A DNA stretch of 64,000 bases from Anaerococcus sp. Marseille-P3915 (lineage in GTDB: Bacteria; Bacillota; Clostridia; Tissierellales; Peptoniphilaceae). Each line of letters opens with the position of its first letter. The first letter of the stretch is position 1. Of this stretch, positions 1-8,884 are shown piece after piece. The stretch spans positions 394,639 through 458,638 of the forward strand of contig NZ_LT984888.1 in NCBI RefSeq assembly GCF_900258475.1, given 5' to 3'. The position numbers were made by a program, and so were the translations under genes. The notes below the pieces were generated by a model. It was not told where the DNA came from and made no database searches. It saw only the letters and a program-made list of their open reading frames with translations.

Positions 1-185
1 CCGCAAGCGTGGGCAGGATGAACAGGGAAATGCTCTTTTACATCATGAGCCGTGGTTTTAGCAAAAAGCAAGCAGAATCAATGATGCTAGAGGCAAACTT
101 TGCCCCTGCCATAGATAAAATTGAGGACGAAGATCTAAGAAATCACATCAAAGACCAAGTCCACAAGCTAAATAGCAGGCATTAA
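1..185 (+). CDS. sufD: SufD/SufB-family Fe-S assembly scaffold protein, C-terminal end (partial)
   Basis: An open frame enters from the window edge (first full codon at base 3) and stops at 183-185. The 60 visible residues contain SVGRMNREMLFYIMSRG followed by a helix ending in an acidic tail, which is the typical C-terminus of the SufB/SufD family. The family scaffolds Fe-S cluster assembly in the SufBCD complex. It ends one base before sufS begins, so it is in one operon with sufS and sufU. SufD is preferred over SufB because this gene sits directly before sufS, but the visible part cannot separate the two paralogues. Confidence 0.8.
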   Translation, partial: ASVGRMNREMLFYIMSRGFSKKQAESMMLEANFAPAIDKIEDEDLRNHIKDQVHKLNSRH

Positions 186-186
186 T

Positions 187-1407
187 ATGGATATAGAAAA
201 AATTAGAAATGACTTTTCCTACCTTGACTCAAAAAAGGTAGGAAAGGATGTAATCTACCTAGATACAGCAGCAACTAGCCAAAAACCTAACAGGGTAATA
301 GAAGCTGTTGATTCTTATTATAAGTACAAAAACGCCAATCCCCACAGGGGAGCCCACTATTTGTCATGGGTAGCTACAGAGGCCTATGAAAATGGTAGGG
401 ATGTCATAAAGAAATTTATAAATGCAGGATCAAGGAATGAAATAGTCTACACCAAGACTACAACCGAAGCCCTAAATCTCTTGGCCTATTCCTATGGCCT
501 AGACAATCTAAAGGCAGGCGATGAGATCCTAATCACAATCCTAGAGCACCACGCAAATCTCGTTCCTTGGCAAATGGTAGCCGAGGCTACAGGGGCAAAG
601 CTAGTCTATGCCTACCTTAAGGAAGATGCTTCCCTAGATTATGATGACCTAAAAGCAAAAATAAACGATAAGACAAAAATTGTCTCCATAACAGGAGCTT
701 CAAATGTCACAGGCGAGATTATAGATGTCAAAAAAATAATCACCTGGGCCAAAGAAGTAGGTGCTACAACTATAGTAGATGCAGCCCAATTAATAGCCCA
801 CAAGAAGGTCGATGTAAGAGATTTAGATTGTGATTTCCTAGTCTTTTCAGGCCATAAAATCTACGCCCCAATGGGCATAGGCGTCCTTTATGGCAAAGCT
901 GAGCTTTTAGATAAGATGAAGCCTTTTAATCTAGGCGGAGATATGATAGAATATGTCTATGAAGATTATTCAACTTTTGCAAAAGCACCCATCAAATTTG
1001 AGGCGGGTACACCAAATGTAGGTGGGGTAATAGGTCTGGTTGAAGCGATAAAATATGTAGAAGAAATTGGCATGGATAATATTCACGCTCATGAGATGGA
1101 ACTAACAGAATATGCCTATGACTTAATTAAGGACATAGAAAATATAAAGATAGTTCATCCAAAATCTGCCGAAGAAGGAGCCCTAATCTCCTTCGCCTTC
1201 ACAGACATCCACCCACACGACATATCCTCAATCCTTGACAGCAAGGGGATAGCAGTAAGAAGCGGCCATCACTGTGCCATGCCACTTCATACCTATCTTG
1301 GCCTAAGCTCCACAGCCCGAGCCTCCTTTGCTATTTATAACACCAGGGAAGAGGTCGAAATCTTTGCAAAAGAGCTTAGAAATGTAAGAAAGGTAATGGG
1401 ACTATAA
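187..1407 (+). CDS. sufS: Cysteine desulfurase SufS
   Basis: A PLP enzyme of 406 residues that takes sulfur from cysteine as a persulfide for Fe-S cluster assembly. The PLP lysine is K224 in SGHKIYAPMG, and the catalytic cysteine is C363 in RSGHHCAMPLH. The arginine-containing TARASFAIYNT stretch is also typical of class II (SufS/CsdA-type) desulfurases. Length matches the family. It starts one base after the SufD-like stop, and its stop codon overlaps the sufU start (TAATG), so translation is probably coupled. SufU next door is the expected sulfur acceptor in Gram-positive bacteria. Identification is firm. Confidence 0.97.
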   Translation: MDIEKIRNDFSYLDSKKVGKDVIYLDTAATSQKPNRVIEAVDSYYKYKNANPHRGAHYLSWVATEAYENGRDVIKKFINAGSRNEIVYTKTTTEALNLLAYSYGLDNLKAGDEILITILEHHANLVPWQMVAEATGAKLVYAYLKEDASLDYDDLKAKINDKTKIVSITGASNVTGEIIDVKKIITWAKEVGATTIVDAAQLIAHKKVDVRDLDCDFLVFSGHKIYAPMGIGVLYGKAELLDKMKPFNLGGDMIEYVYEDYSTFAKAPIKFEAGTPNVGGVIGLVEAIKYVEEIGMDNIHAHEMELTEYAYDLIKDIENIKIVHPKSAEEGALISFAFTDIHPHDISSILDSKGIAVRSGHHCAMPLHTYLGLSSTARASFAIYNTREEVEIFAKELRNVRKVMGL

Positions 1408-1838
1408 TGGATATGCAAGAAATATATAGTCAGATAATCCTAGATCATTCAAGAAATCAAGCCAACAAGCATGACCTAGAAGATCCTGACATCAAAGAAG
1501 ACGGCCACAACCCATCTTGTGGTGACGAGATAGTATTACAACTAAAATTAGATGGGGATAAAATCGTAGATGCAGCCTTCACAGGCGATGGTTGTGCCAT
1601 AAGCCAGGCAGCCACATCCGTAATGTGTGACATGTTAATAGGCAAAACCAAAGAACAGGCTGACAAGATGGCAGACATCTACCAAAGAATGATCAAAAGA
1701 GAAGATGTGACAGATGAAGAGCTAGAAGAATTAGAAGATGCAGTGGCCTTCCAAAACATCAGAAACATGCCACAAAGGGTAAACTGTGCTCTTTTGTCAT
1801 GGAACACCCTAAGGGCAGTCTTAGATGAAGAAAAATAA
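1407..1838 (+). CDS. sufU: SufU zinc-dependent sulfurtransferase
   Basis: A 143-residue IscU-like protein of the SufU type. In Gram-positive bacteria SufU accepts persulfide sulfur from SufS and passes it to SufBCD. The expected zinc/active-site ligands are visible: C38 and D40 in SCGDE, C63 in GDGCAISQA, and C127 in RVNCALLSW. The insertion between the second and third cysteine regions, rich in acidic residues, is typical of SufU rather than IscU. The start overlaps the sufS stop by one base. Confidence 0.95.
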   Translation: MDMQEIYSQIILDHSRNQANKHDLEDPDIKEDGHNPSCGDEIVLQLKLDGDKIVDAAFTGDGCAISQAATSVMCDMLIGKTKEQADKMADIYQRMIKREDVTDEELEELEDAVAFQNIRNMPQRVNCALLSWNTLRAVLDEEK

Positions 1839-2016
1839 GCTAGAAAACCTAGAATTTATCACATCCCTAATCACAGCAGGCTTAGTCTACATTCTTTGCT
1901 TCCTCCAATACAAAAAGGAAAACAAATTTTGGTGGCTAATCCTCTTAGTAGCGATATTAATGACTGCCAATGCTTATGTAAAATACAAAAAAACAAAAGA
2001 TTCTATACAGAAATAA
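1825..2016 (+). CDS. Small two-helix membrane protein, function unknown
   Basis: A 63-residue product with a short charged N-terminus (MKKNKLENLE) and two hydrophobic helices (about residues 11-27 and 35-50) separated by a charged loop, ending in a lysine-rich tail. It overlaps the last 14 bases of sufU in another frame. No strong ribosome-binding site is visible, so expression would depend on coupling to sufU. I do not recognise a family. The clean membrane topology and a terminator shortly downstream support it being a real final gene of the suf operon, but it could be a chance frame. Confidence 0.5.
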   Translation: MKKNKLENLEFITSLITAGLVYILCFLQYKKENKFWWLILLVAILMTANAYVKYKKTKDSIQK

Positions 2017-2111
2017 TATTTTTAAAGCGGATTTACCTAGGTTATTTTATGACTAAGGTTCCAATTAAAGAGGTCCTAAAACCTCTTTAATGGAATTAAT
2101 CTGTACAATTG

Positions 2112-2134
2112 AGAGCCAACTAGGGCTCTTTTTT
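2112..2134 (+). terminator. Intrinsic terminator of the suf operon
   Basis: The hairpin AGAGCC / GGCTCT (2112-2117 with 2124-2129, loop AACTAG) is followed by a run of T. A second hairpin, AAAGAGG / CCTCTTT, lies just upstream near 2067-2089. Confidence 0.8.
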
Positions 2135-3377
2135 AGTTAAAAAGTTTATAATCGCTAAGGTAGTCTAGTTTAGAAAAAACAAAATTCTTAAAATCCTCTT
2201 CAAAATCTCCTACTAATAAACTTTGGGCAATAGAATATATAACTTCATCTGGGATTTCATTTCTCTTCTCTTTTATATCTTCTAGAGCTTTCAAGTAGCC
2301 TAAAATCTCCATCATAATCTCTTCAGAAGAAGTACCGCCACCAGGGCCGGCGCTCATCTTACTATCAAATTCTTCTCTTAGCAAATCCAATTGTTCTAAA
2401 TTTTCATCAAGAATAAGGTCAATTTTTAAACTTTGACATATTTTTTCTAAGAGATAATAGGTTCTTTTATCGTTGGCTCTTATCTTTACTGGTTTTAGTC
2501 CTACATTTACTATGCTTTCAAAGAAGTCATTAACTAGAGTGTTTGGATCCTCTCTGTAATTTTTAACAGGCCTAATGGGAATAATAGTTCCACTATTATT
2601 TTCTAAGGCTAAGATAAATTGAGGATAGTAGGTATTTGAGTTTTCTTCATTAACTGGAGCTGTTACAACGGTGAGTTTACATTCAATATCAGTTTTATTT
2701 ATTATCCTTTTTAATTTTTTGGCTATATCCATACGGACCACAGATGCCCTAATATAGGGGTCATCATTTTTCCAATCAAGGTCAACATCACAGTTTATAA
2801 GGTATGTTCCATTAATTTTTTCAAATAATATGAGTTTATCTGCCTCAGGCATAATTTTTATGCCTAAATCTTCAAGGCTATTTTCTTCTAAAAGTTCAGC
2901 CAAAGCCAGGCAAGCTTTCAGGGCTTGCTCTATATAATGGTAGTCACTATCCTTGTTAAACTCACTTAAAGGAGAAAAAGGAGTGGTTTTTCTAAAATGA
3001 GGCATAGACAAGGCTCCTCTTATATTTATAGAATTTCTCTTTTTATAATCCCTAATATCATTAGCTTCATTACTTGTAATATCATCTTTATTTCCAAGCA
3101 CTAACTGATAATTATAATGATCTAGAGATGAAAGAAATTTGTCGTAGTCAGATACATGTCCTTCAATTTCAAAAATATCTCTAAAATACAGGATACTCTC
3201 AGAACCGGTATATAGACTTATAGCGTTGTATTGTCCGTTGGAACCCATTATGCTAATAAGTCCGATTTTACCATCGTCTAGTTTTATAGCAAAAACATGG
3301 TTGTCATCCATTTTCTTCCACAACTTTTTATTTTTGTATTCAAAAGCCAGCTTGTAATACTTATCTAGGTTATTCAT
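2133..3377 (-). CDS. DUF7309/DUF6930-like protein of unknown function
   Basis: A soluble 414-residue protein with no signal peptide or membrane helix. The N-terminal part (about 1-110) has the pattern WKKMDDNHVFAIKL then a GLISIMGSNGQYNAISLY stretch, resembling the DUF7309 domain. The central part (about 265-320) resembles DUF6930: IRPVKNY, a two-helix region, then KPVKIRANDKRTYYLLEKICQSL. A Gly/Ser linker (AGPGGGTSS) precedes a C-terminal helical tail. The domain assignment is from memory and unverified; the biochemical role is unknown. It is a single-gene unit. The start is supported by AAGGATG upstream on the minus strand. Confidence 0.7.
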   Translation of the reverse strand: MNNLDKYYKLAFEYKNKKLWKKMDDNHVFAIKLDDGKIGLISIMGSNGQYNAISLYTGSESILYFRDIFEIEGHVSDYDKFLSSLDHYNYQLVLGNKDDITSNEANDIRDYKKRNSINIRGALSMPHFRKTTPFSPLSEFNKDSDYHYIEQALKACLALAELLEENSLEDLGIKIMPEADKLILFEKINGTYLINCDVDLDWKNDDPYIRASVVRMDIAKKLKRIINKTDIECKLTVVTAPVNEENSNTYYPQFILALENNSGTIIPIRPVKNYREDPNTLVNDFFESIVNVGLKPVKIRANDKRTYYLLEKICQSLKIDLILDENLEQLDLLREEFDSKMSAGPGGGTSSEEIMMEILGYLKALEDIKEKRNEIPDEVIYSIAQSLLVGDFEEDFKNFVFSKLDYLSDYKLFN

Positions 3378-3701
3378 CGTTCATCCTTTTCTTGAAGTAT
3401 ATTAGATTTGATTTAATATTGTTATAAGATTATTCTACCCTTATGTGTCTGAATTTACCGAAATTTGCTAGTAGAATAATATTGCCAACAATAAGAACTA
3501 TTTGAAAAATAAATAAATTCACCTGAAAATAATATTTAAAAATATTAGAGATAGCCACTAAAGGGGGAAAATAAATAGGATTCTTTTAAAAATCAGCTAC
3601 TAAAAAGGTCGGATATGTAAAGAATAAAAAAAGACAATCCATGGATGAGAAAAGTTTTTACCGAAGTGATATAATAAAAGCAAAGAAGAAAAGGGAAAAT
3701 C
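3378..3701. other. Intergenic region between divergent genes
   Basis: AT-rich, 324 bp, between the minus-strand DUF gene and the plus-strand Fic gene. An extended -10 box (TGATATAAT, 3667-3675) with no clear -35 precedes the Fic gene. No open frame or strong hairpin was seen. Confidence 0.5.
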
Positions 3702-4463
3702 ATGAAAATCACATATAAAGACCTAGAAAAATTAAAAGAATATGTAAATTCCAACATCAATTCCTTGCCTAGCCAAACTTATCAGTCAATAGTAGATGAT
3801 TTTGAGATAAAATTCACCCATGAATCTACAAAAATAGAAGGCAACACCCTAAGTATAAGCGAAGTAAAAACCCTTCTAGTAGACAATATTTCAGTAGGGG
3901 GGCAAATACCTAAGGGAAATCTATGAAGTCATAAATAACCAAAAAGCCAATAAATATATTGAAGGAGAAATTAAAAAAGGAGCCAGCCTAACAGAAAACT
4001 TAATTAAAGACATCCATCAAATAGTAACAGAAAACATCATCCAAGGCAGTCTTACTAGAAATCACAACGTAAGAATAACAGGAGCTTCATTCAGGCCACC
4101 AGATTGGGTAGAAGTAAGGGATAATATGAAGTGGCTTGTCGGGGATTTTAATGAAAAAAATCCAAAGAAAATCCAATAGAGCAAGCAGCTTTTTTCCACG
4201 CTGAATTTGTAAGAATCCACCCATTTCCAGATGGCAATGGAAGGTGTGCGAGGATTTTATTAAACTTCATCCTAGAGATTAATGGATACAAGGGAATAAT
4301 AATTAATTATACAGACAGACCAAGATATTATGAATCACTGGATAAGTATGCAACAAATAAGGGCCTAGATGATTTTTATAATTTGATTCTAGAAAAGGAA
4401 TACGAGGTCTTAGAAGATTATAAGAATGAAATAGATAAGGCCAAGGCCTATGGGGATAATTAG
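3702..4463 (+). pseudogene. Fic-family protein (AMPylase-like), disrupted by two frameshifts
   Basis: Three consecutive frames together encode one Fic protein of about 253 residues. Frame 1 (3702-3926) carries the N-terminal inhibitory motif S-T-K-I-E-G (the [S/T]xxxE[G/N] signature of class II Fic proteins). A run of six G at 3897-3902 then shifts the frame; with five G it would read on as VGGKYLREIYEVINNQ. A second shift of opposite sign lies in the A-rich stretch 4154-4172, after which the original frame resumes with the catalytic core HPFPDGNGRCAR (bases 4218-4244 cover HPFPDGNGR). Fic proteins transfer AMP to target hydroxyls. The lesions may be real inactivation, phase variation at the G tract, or sequencing errors; the intact core argues that decay, if any, is recent. 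Confidence 0.85.
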
Positions 4464-4553
4464 CTTGATTTAATTATTATAAATTTATGATATAATATTA
4501 TTAAGAATTTTAAAGATTCATTCTTATGATAGGAAAACCTGATGAAGCCTATC

Positions 4554-4586
4554 AAAAAGGCCAGCTATTTTTTTAGCTGGTCTTTT
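4554..4586. terminator. Bidirectional intrinsic terminator
   Basis: Stem GGCCAGCTA / TAGCTGGTC (4559-4567 with 4574-4582) has an A run before it and a T run after it, so it can serve both the Fic gene and the minus-strand glutaredoxin-like gene. A smaller hairpin GATAGG / CCTATC lies at 4528-4553. Confidence 0.8.
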
Positions 4587-4589
4587 GCT

Positions 4590-4835
4590 TTATAAAAATT
4601 CTACTTCTGATTCGCCTATTACGACAGATGGAACTCCTGCCCTGTGGGCTGCCCTTACATCGGCATAGCCATCTAGGGTGTCCCTATATTTTAGAAATAG
4701 CTTAAGGCTAGGCATGGATGAGGTTATATTTACCATGTCGTATTCTGCGTATTTTTCTGGGTCTTCTTTGGCTTCTGCTAGGATATTTGCACAATCTGGG
4801 CAGAGGTCGCTTACAAAAAGTATCTTATCTTTCAT
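4590..4835 (-). CDS. Glutaredoxin-like thioredoxin-fold protein
   Basis: An 81-residue protein with a CPDC redox motif (C12, C15) after the first beta strand and a GVPSVVIG segment carrying the cis-proline expected in thioredoxin folds. The length fits a minimal glutaredoxin. The likely role is dithiol exchange in the cytoplasm; the partner is unknown. Its start overlaps the 3' end of folA by 11 bases, so the two genes are co-transcribed and probably translationally coupled. Confidence 0.8.
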   Translation of the reverse strand: MKDKILFVSDLCPDCANILAEAKEDPEKYAEYDMVNITSSMPSLKLFLKYRDTLDGYADVRAAHRAGVPSVVIGESEVEFL

Positions 4836-5316
4836 TTTTTATCCTTTCATATTCTACATATTTAAAGCTAAGTCCATTTTCAAAAATTGAATCAGACTCA
4901 CTTTTTATCCTAAAATTAGGATCTGTATCGAAATTGTGAAGGAAAATTTCTGCAGGTCTTGTGGCATCAATCTTTGTAATGATGGCTCCATCGCAATAAT
5001 CTATAAGCAGGTCTACAAGTTCTGCCCCTCCAATTAGGAAAGTTTCCTTATCAAGATTCTTTATATAGGAAAGAAGGCTTTCTAGATCATTAAAGACCCT
5101 GGCTCCCTCTCTTTTTAGATTTTTATCTCTAGATAAAATCAGATTTTCTCTACCTGGTAGGGCCCTGCCCATTGAATCGAAGGTTTTTCTTCCCATAATT
5201 AATACCGATCCCATGGTCGTATTTTTAAAGTGAGCAAGGTCTGTCTTTATGTCATAAAGCATCTTATTATCCTTGCCTATGGCCCAATTTTTATCAACTG
5301 CTAAAATTATCTTCAT
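4825..5316 (-). CDS. folA: Dihydrofolate reductase
   Basis: A 163-residue DHFR that reduces dihydrofolate to tetrahydrofolate with NADPH. Visible signatures are the N-terminal strand IILAVDKNWAIG, the acidic active-site residue D26 before LAHFK, the NADPH-binding MGRKTFDSMG (41-50) and the later FLIGGAEL segment. Length and order match chromosomal bacterial DHFRs. A GGAGG ribosome-binding site precedes the ATG. The glutaredoxin-like gene follows with an overlap. No thyA is adjacent. Confidence 0.95.
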   Translation of the reverse strand: MKIILAVDKNWAIGKDNKMLYDIKTDLAHFKNTTMGSVLIMGRKTFDSMGRALPGRENLILSRDKNLKREGARVFNDLESLLSYIKNLDKETFLIGGAELVDLLIDYCDGAIITKIDATRPAEIFLHNFDTDPNFRIKSESDSIFENGLSFKYVEYERIKNER

Positions 5317-5388
5317 AATCCCTCCGATTTATTTATACCCAAGAAAGATAGAAAATAAATAGTAAAGTGTAAGGAGAAAGAGGTAGAT

Positions 5389-5946
5389 ATGAAAAATAAA
5401 TTATGGCAAATCTTTAAGTCAACCTTCTATCTTTCAGCCTTCACCTTTGGAGGTGGTTATGTAATCATAACCCTTATGAAAGATAGTTTTGTAGATAAAT
5501 TAAAATGGATAGATGAAGAGCAAATGCTCGATATGACAGCCATAGCCCAGTCGGCTCCAGGAGCTGTAGCAATCAACGCATCTGTGGTTGTAGGCTATGA
5601 AATAGGAGGGATCCCTGGCATGGTCGTTGCAATCCTTGGCACAAGCCTACCACCCCTTATAATCATATCGGTAATTTCGATGTTCTATCAGGCCTTCATC
5701 TCAAATATTTATATAGCAACCTTTCTAAAGGGCATGCAGGCAGCCATTGCCGCTCTGATTTTTAAGGTATCTTACGATATGACTAAGGATATCCTAAAGG
5801 AAGGGTCAAAAATTGCCCCAATCATAATGGTGGCAGCCTTTATAGCAGCCTTTATTTTTAAGGTCAATATTGTCTATATCATCTTAAGCCTGATAGTCCT
5901 TGGCACAATAAGTTCGATTATTGAAAGGAGAAAGCATGCTTCTTAA
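5389..5946 (+). CDS. chrA: Chromate transporter family (CHR) protein, first half
   Basis: A 185-residue membrane protein, one of a pair of short CHR proteins. It begins with an amphipathic start and the family signature FTFGGGYVIITLM, and contains the second signature AQSAPGAVAINASVVVGYEIGG. About five to six hydrophobic segments are visible. Short CHR proteins work as pairs of homologous halves in opposite topology and are annotated as chromate or sulfate-like anion transporters; the physiological substrate here is unknown. The next gene overlaps its 3' end by 11 bases. A GGAG-type ribosome-binding site precedes the ATG. Confidence 0.88.
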   Translation: MKNKLWQIFKSTFYLSAFTFGGGYVIITLMKDSFVDKLKWIDEEQMLDMTAIAQSAPGAVAINASVVVGYEIGGIPGMVVAILGTSLPPLIIISVISMFYQAFISNIYIATFLKGMQAAIAALIFKVSYDMTKDILKEGSKIAPIIMVAAFIAAFIFKVNIVYIILSLIVLGTISSIIERRKHAS

Positions 5947-6487
5947 ATTATTTATAAGCTTTATAAAAATCGGCCTATTCTCCTTTGGGGGAGGCTATGC
6001 AGCCCTTCCTCTTATCCAACAAGAGGTAGTGGTAGAAAATGCCTGGCTTGGAGCCAGCGAATTTAACGATTTAATCACTATTAGCCAAATGACACCAGGA
6101 CCTATTGCCATAAATTCCGCAACCTTTGTAGGAACGAGGGTGGCAGGCCTTGCTGGAGCCATCGTAGCCACAGCAGGCTGCATCCTACCATCGGCAATAA
6201 TTGTCGGAGCTCTGTCATATTTTTACAAAAAATACAAGGACCTAGGCCTAATAGAAAATATCCTAAAATACCTAAGGCCAGCCATAGTCGTGATGATTCT
6301 AATAGCAGGCATAGACATAGGAAAAACGGCCATGTTCGGCGAAGCGTCCCCAGCCCTAGCCAGTTTTGATATAAAAATGCTAGGAATATTTATAGGTTCA
6401 CTAATAATGCTAAAAAAAGACCTGGACCCTATAAAGGTCATGGTCGCAGGCGGGGCAGCCTATTTGCTCTTGACCTTGGTCATTTAA
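5936..6487 (+). CDS. chrA: Chromate transporter family (CHR) protein, second half
   Basis: A 183-residue partner of the preceding CHR protein, with FSFGGGYAALPLIQQEVV and SQMTPGPIAINSATFVGTRVAG, homologous to the first half. I place the start at the ATG at 5936 because AAAGGAG lies five bases upstream; an in-frame TTG at 5921 lies upstream of that site and is less likely. The overlap of 11 bases with the first gene indicates a two-gene operon and equal production of both halves. Confidence 0.88.
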   Translation: MLLKLFISFIKIGLFSFGGGYAALPLIQQEVVVENAWLGASEFNDLITISQMTPGPIAINSATFVGTRVAGLAGAIVATAGCILPSAIIVGALSYFYKKYKDLGLIENILKYLRPAIVVMILIAGIDIGKTAMFGEASPALASFDIKMLGIFIGSLIMLKKDLDPIKVMVAGGAAYLLLTLVI

Positions 6488-6515
6488 TTAAATTTTATAA
6501 GTTTTTTTGATAAAG

Positions 6516-6540
6516 ACGACAAAATTTTTGCCGTTTTTAT
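6516..6540 (+). terminator. Likely terminator after the CHR pair
   Basis: Imperfect stem ACGACAAAA / TTTTGCCGT (one mismatch, very small loop) followed by TTTTT. Placed directly before the lacI promoter region. Confidence 0.45.
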
Positions 6541-6633
6541 CTTTATATAGATATTTTTTGGGTATAAAGATAATGAATACGATTGTAAGCTTGGCTTATT
6601 TTTTAAATTTTTAAAGATTTTTTTAAATATCTA

Positions 6634-6662
6634 TTGACAAGAGCGTTTTCATCGTATATACT
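6634..6662 (+). promoter_or_regulatory. Sigma-A promoter of the lacI/hexuronate region
   Basis: TTGACA (6634-6639), a 17-base spacer, and TATACT (6657-6662): a near-consensus housekeeping promoter. The spacer contains a cre-like site. Confidence 0.85.
6638..6652 (-). promoter_or_regulatory. cre-like site inside the lacI promoter
   Basis: Read on the minus strand this is ATGAAAACGCTCTTG, close to the catabolite-response consensus around a central CG. It sits between -35 and -10, where a bound repressor would block initiation. It may be bound by CcpA or by the adjacent LacI protein itself. Confidence 0.5.
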
Positions 6663-6678
6663 TTTAATTGAGGAAACC

Positions 6679-6692
6679 TGTAAGCGGTTACA
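6679..6692 (+). promoter_or_regulatory. LacI-type palindromic operator
   Basis: TGTAAGCGGTTACA is a near-perfect palindrome with central CG, the hallmark of LacI-family operators. It lies just after the expected transcription start of the lacI promoter. A related site, TGTAAGCGCTTAAG, precedes uxuB at 28047-28060, suggesting common control. Confidence 0.65.
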
Positions 6693-6732
6693 TTTTATTT
6701 TCAAGATGTAAGGATTTTTGAAAGAGGGAAGA

Positions 6733-7737
6733 ATGGATATTTACGATATTGCGAAAAAATCAGGTTACTCTACTGCTACGGTTTCTAGGGTTATTAATAA
6801 TTCAAAGAATGTGAGCGACAAGGCTAGGAGGATTATCGAGGAGATTATCAAGGAATCTGGCTACAAACCTAATAGGGTTGCAAGGTCCCTTGCCAAGAAA
6901 TCTACCCAGCTGATTGGGATTATGGTTCCTGATATTAGGGGCTATTTTGAATCTCAATCAGCCTATGAGCTTGAAAAGATTTTGACTGATAAGGGTTACA
7001 CTACGATTTTGTGTGTGACGACTGATGAGCTTAGTAGAAAGCTTGCCTACCTTGATGTTTTGATTGAAAATCAGGTTGAGGCTATTATCGGTGTCGGTTC
7101 TACCTACGAAGAAGATAAGTTTTATAAGGAACTTTCTGAATTATCCAACGATATTCCGACAGCTTTATTGAATGTTGTTAGCAGGGATAGGGTTGATTCT
7201 ATTGTTAATGTCTATATTGACGAAGCTGATGCTATGGATAAGACTGTGGGGCTTTTACATAGGTCATCTTGCAAGAAGATTCTTTATGTATCCCTTGATA
7301 CCGGCTTTACTTCTAGGTCTTATCTAGCTAAGAAGGCTGGTTTTATGGAAGCCCTTGATAAATATTATGGATCTATTGATTTTAATGAGTTTAAGATTAG
7401 AGACTTTGATAAGGATTTTGATAAGCTAATTACTTTCCTTAAGGAAAACCCTACTTTTGATGCTATCCAATTTGAACTTGATAGCCTGGCGGTTGTGGCT
7501 TATAAGTATCTGGCTAAGGAAGGCTTTAAGGTTCCTGAAGATTTGGCCCTTATCGGTTTTGATAATATCCAGGCGACTAATTACACTAACCAAGCTATTA
7601 CTTCTGTTGATCAAAGGATTAGCGACCAGGTTAATATTGCAGTAGATAATTTGATGAAGCTTTTAGAAAATGATGATTCAGCCAACACTAATATTGTTTT
7701 AAAGGCTAAACTTGTTGAAAAAGAGACGACTATTTAA
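6733..7737 (+). CDS. LacI-family transcriptional regulator, likely of hexuronate genes
   Basis: A 334-residue regulator. The N-terminal helix-turn-helix reads MDIYDIAKKSGYSTATVSRVIN, followed by the hinge helix region YKPNRVARSLAKK and a periplasmic-binding-protein-like effector domain with LIGIMVPDIRG and LALIGFDNI. I choose the ATG at 6733, preceded by AAAGAGGG, over an in-frame TTG at 6718. It lies 66 bases before uxuA on the same strand, so hexuronate catabolism is the inferred target, with autoregulation through the operator at 6679. The effector is not known from sequence. Confidence 0.9.
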   Translation: MDIYDIAKKSGYSTATVSRVINNSKNVSDKARRIIEEIIKESGYKPNRVARSLAKKSTQLIGIMVPDIRGYFESQSAYELEKILTDKGYTTILCVTTDELSRKLAYLDVLIENQVEAIIGVGSTYEEDKFYKELSELSNDIPTALLNVVSRDRVDSIVNVYIDEADAMDKTVGLLHRSSCKKILYVSLDTGFTSRSYLAKKAGFMEALDKYYGSIDFNEFKIRDFDKDFDKLITFLKENPTFDAIQFELDSLAVVAYKYLAKEGFKVPEDLALIGFDNIQATNYTNQAITSVDQRISDQVNIAVDNLMKLLENDDSANTNIVLKAKLVEKETTI

Positions 7738-7803
7738 TTTTGTTATATGAAGTCGAAGGACTTTTATTATAAATTGTGCTTAGGTTAAAGGAGGAGAACA
7801 CCT

Positions 7804-8874
7804 ATGAAAATGACATTTAGACACTATGGTAACGATGATCCTATATCATTAGAGTATATCGCTCAAATTCCAGGAGTTACTGGGGTTATGGTGATGATGA
7901 ATGAATGGGAAGCAGGAGAGGTTTGGGAGAAGGATGTCTTCCAGGAATATGTTGACAAATGCCATGCAGTAGGGCTTGAATGTGAGATTATCGAGTCTAT
8001 CAACGTTCACGAAGATATCAAGATGGGTCTTCCAAGTCGTGATAAGTATATCGAAAATTACAAACAGTCCCTAAGAAATGTCGCTGCTTGTGGAGTTAAG
8101 ACAGTAATTTACAACTTCATGCCAGTGTTTGACTGGGTTAAGACAGAGCTTTACAAGGTTCTTCCTGATGGATCAAATACCCTTGCTTTTGACCAAGCCA
8201 AGGTAGAAGGCCTAAGCCCACGTGATATGGTAAATGAAATCCTTGATGGAGCAGGAAACTTCGAGCTTCCAGGTTGGGAACCAGAAAGACTTGCCCAATT
8301 AGAAGAAGTTTTAGATAAATATAAGGACATAGACGAAGATAAATTAAGAGAAAACTACAAATACTTCCTTGAAGGAATTATTCCAACATGTGAAGAAGTA
8401 GGCATCAAGATGGCTGTTCACCCAGATGATCCAGCTTGGCCAATCTTTGATATTCCAAGAATCACATCTACTCCAGAAGACTTAGAAAAAATCGTAAACC
8501 TAGTAGACAGCCCATCAAATACACTTTGTATCTGTACAGGTTCCCTAGGATCTAGAGTAGAAAATAATGTTGCTGAAATAATTGCTGACTTTACCAAGAG
8601 AGGAAAAGTTGGAGCAATACACGCTAGAAACATCAAGTTTACTGGCGAAAAACAATTCTACGAATCAGCTCACCTTTCTAAATGCGGTTCTCTAGATATG
8701 TATGAAATAATGAAAGCCCTTCATGACAATGGCTTTGACGGCTACCTAAGACCAGACCACGGCAGAATGATCTGGGGTGAAGAGGGTAGAGCAGGCTATG
8801 GCTTATATGACAGAGCCCTTGGTGTTGCTTACCTAAACGGTCTATGGGAAGCACTCGATAAAAAAGATAGATAA
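7804..8874 (+). CDS. uxuA: Mannonate dehydratase
   Basis: A 356-residue UxuA that converts D-mannonate to 2-keto-3-deoxy-D-gluconate (KDG). The N-terminus [24 protein letters not shown] is the UxuA signature, and the metal/active-site region includes [18 protein letters not shown] and [12 protein letters not shown]. Length matches the family. A strong AAAGGAGG lies just upstream. It is the first enzyme gene of the hexuronate operon with uxaC, eda and kdgK. Confidence 0.96.
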   Translation: MKMTFRHYGNDDPISLEYIAQIPGVTGVMVMMNEWEAGEVWEKDVFQEYVDKCHAVGLECEIIESINVHEDIKMGLPSRDKYIENYKQSLRNVAACGVKTVIYNFMPVFDWVKTELYKVLPDGSNTLAFDQAKVEGLSPRDMVNEILDGAGNFELPGWEPERLAQLEEVLDKYKDIDEDKLRENYKYFLEGIIPTCEEVGIKMAVHPDDPAWPIFDIPRITSTPEDLEKIVNLVDSPSNTLCICTGSLGSRVENNVAEIIADFTKRGKVGAIHARNIKFTGEKQFYESAHLSKCGSLDMYEIMKALHDNGFDGYLRPDHGRMIWGEEGRAGYGLYDRALGVAYLNGLWEALDKKDR

Positions 8875-8884
8875 AGCAAAGTAA

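Noticed and set aside
1896-2090. Alternative 64-residue frame after sufU
   Set aside because: Overlaps the more plausible membrane-protein frame, lacks a ribosome-binding site and runs into the terminator hairpin.
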